A DNA stretch of 6,412 nt from Acidimicrobiia bacterium. Its GTDB lineage: Bacteria > Actinomycetota > Acidimicrobiia > Spongiisociales > UBA5794. Below the pieces are notes generated by a model. The model was given only the letters and a program-made list of their open reading frames with translations. It had not been told where the DNA came from and made no database searches. Position numbers and translations under genes: made by a program. The stretch covers positions 1-6,412 of the forward strand of contig JABDMN010000141.1 of NCBI GenBank assembly GCA_013001485.1, given 5' to 3'. Below, piece by piece: positions 5,137 through 6,412 of this stretch (its first letter is position 1; every line of letters begins with the position of its first letter).

Positions 5137-6412
5137 CGACGACCGCCCCACCGCCTGGTCTGACAGGTGTGCAAACCGTGGCAACCCTGATTCGGGATCG
5201 CGCCGCCGCAACTCCCGATCTGGTCGCCCATCGCGAGAAGTCGCTTGGCGTATGGCAGGAGAACACGTGGGCTCAATACTGGGACGCCGTCGACACGGCC
5301 GCACACGGATTCCTCGCCCTCGGCATCGAAACCGGCGACCGCATTGCCATCCATTCCGAGAACCGCATCGAGTGGGTCGTCGCAGACTCCGCAACAGTGG
5401 CGGTGCGGGGAATCTCGATGGGGTTGTATCCGACCAACCCTGCCCCCGAGGTCGAGTACCTGCTCCACAACTCGGGAACCCGCATCCACATCGCCGAGGA
5501 CCAGGAGCAGGTCGACAAGGTGCTGGCGGTGAAGGGCAACCTTCCTGAGCTGGAGAAGATCATCTACTTCGAGGGTCGTGGCGTGAACCGGTACGACGAT
5601 CCGATGCTGATGTCATGGGATGCCTTTATGGAGCTCGGTCGCTCTCATCGGGCTGCCAACGTCAATGCCCTCAACGAGCGGATGGCCGGAGCCACCGCCG
5701 ACGACATCGCCTACCTCATCTACACATCAGGAACGACCGGCCCGCCCAAAGGCGCCATGTTGACCGTCGCCAACGTCAACTACGTGGTGAAGCGGCTCGC
5801 CGACACCGGCGGGATCATCGACCCACCACCTGGCCCGGACGACGAACTGGTTTCCTACCTGCCGCTGTGCCACGTGTTCGAGAAGGCTTTCGGACATTGG
5901 TTCAACGTCGGCAAAGCATCGGTTACCAACTACGGCGAGTCGCTCGACACGCTTCCCACCGACCTGCGTGAGATCCAGCCGACCATCTTCGAGGCAGTTC
6001 CTCGCATCTGGGAGAAGATGCACGCTTCGATGCTCATCCGCATGAGCTCGGCATCGCTGCTCAAGCGCCTCAACTACGGCTTCTGGATGAAGCGTGCTGA
6101 GAAATTCGGCAGTCAACTCGTCGCCAGCGGCGGGGTCTGGACTCCGTGGATGCGAGTCCAGCACTGGGTTGGCAACCTGCTGCTCTATCGGGCCGTGAAG
6201 GAGCGTCTCGGTCTCAAGCGGTGCCGCTATGGGGTGTCCGGAGCTGCGCCGATCGCGCCGGAGATCCTCGAGTTCTTCATGGGCATCGGCGTGCCGATCT
6301 ACGAGGGATACGGGATGACGGAGAACTCGGCGGTCGCCACGGCCAATCGGCCAGGCCGAATCAAGGTCGGCACCGTGGGAGAGCCGTACGACGACATCGA
6401 GCTCAAGCTCGA
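5133..6412 (+). CDS. long-chain-type acyl-CoA synthetase (AMP-forming), C-terminus outside window
   Basis: This enzyme activates a carboxylic acid with ATP to an acyl-adenylate and then a CoA thioester in the cytoplasm. The 426 residues present include the P-loop YTSGTTGPPKG (197-207), SYLPLCHVFEK (241-251), the FEAVPRIWEK segment (286-295), YGVSGAAPI (366-374) and the adenylate-binding YEGYGMTE (390-397). The TVGEPYDDIE region follows, just before the C-terminal lid domain, which is cut off. The helical stretch at about 296-362, between the VPRIWEK and SGAAP motifs, is typical of long-chain (FadD15/ACSL-like) members and absent from short-chain ligases. Full-length relatives have about 600 residues, so roughly one quarter to one third is missing. 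The ATG overlaps the livG stop (ATGA, 5133-5136) and has a strong AGGAGG. Operon placement suggests it acts on the imported substrate. The true acid, fatty or aromatic, cannot be read from the sequence. Confidence 0.92.
   Translation, partial: MTTTAPPPGLTGVQTVATLIRDRAAATPDLVAHREKSLGVWQENTWAQYWDAVDTAAHGFLALGIETGDRIAIHSENRIEWVVADSATVAVRGISMGLYPTNPAPEVEYLLHNSGTRIHIAEDQEQVDKVLAVKGNLPELEKIIYFEGRGVNRYDDPMLMSWDAFMELGRSHRAANVNALNERMAGATADDIAYLIYTSGTTGPPKGAMLTVANVNYVVKRLADTGGIIDPPPGPDDELVSYLPLCHVFEKAFGHWFNVGKASVTNYGESLDTLPTDLREIQPTIFEAVPRIWEKMHASMLIRMSSASLLKRLNYGFWMKRAEKFGSQLVASGGVWTPWMRVQHWVGNLLLYRAVKERLGLKRCRYGVSGAAPIAPEILEFFMGIGVPIYEGYGMTENSAVATANRPGRIKVGTVGEPYDDIELKL

Overview
The window is GC-rich, gene-dense bacterial DNA. 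Start codons are ATG (possibly GTG), genes overlap by ATGA, and the proteins are rich in Ala, Arg, Asp and Glu. This fits a high-GC actinobacterium, possibly of the Acidimicrobiia type, but that assignment is inferred from style and family content; no taxonomic marker is present. No RNA gene, CRISPR array, insertion sequence or phage gene was seen, and no gene-free gap exceeds about 55 bases.

Layout. (1) Bases 2-175, plus strand: the last 57 codons of a FtsX/MacB-type ABC transporter permease. (2) Bases 178-2783, minus strand: a two-gene unit that converges on the permease with only 2 bases between stop codons. The first gene encodes an unrecognised 689-residue multi-domain membrane protein. 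It has N-terminal membrane segments, an ectodomain with two cysteines, an Ala/Gly-rich hydrophobic segment, a Thr/Ser/Asp/Glu-rich linker with three 34-residue tandem repeats, and a helical C-terminus. Its stop overlaps the start of a 179-residue Ala-rich helical protein, also unrecognised. (3) Bases 2839-3462, minus strand: a 207-residue HEAT-repeat protein. (4) Bases 3509-6412, plus strand, divergent from the HEAT gene: livF-type ATPase, livG-type ATPase, then an acyl-CoA synthetase (AMP-forming) that runs off the window. All three are joined by ATGA overlaps.

How the genes may work together. The livF-livG-acyl-CoA synthetase operon looks like the cytoplasmic half of a branched-chain amino acid (HAAT) family importer coupled to a CoA ligase. 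This suggests uptake of a carboxylic acid (fatty or aromatic) followed by trapping as its CoA thioester. The permeases (LivH/LivM) and binding protein would be expected just beyond the right edge. The HEAT protein shares the 46-base divergent control region, but its role is unknown. The most novel material is the 689/179-residue pair, to which I cannot assign a function.
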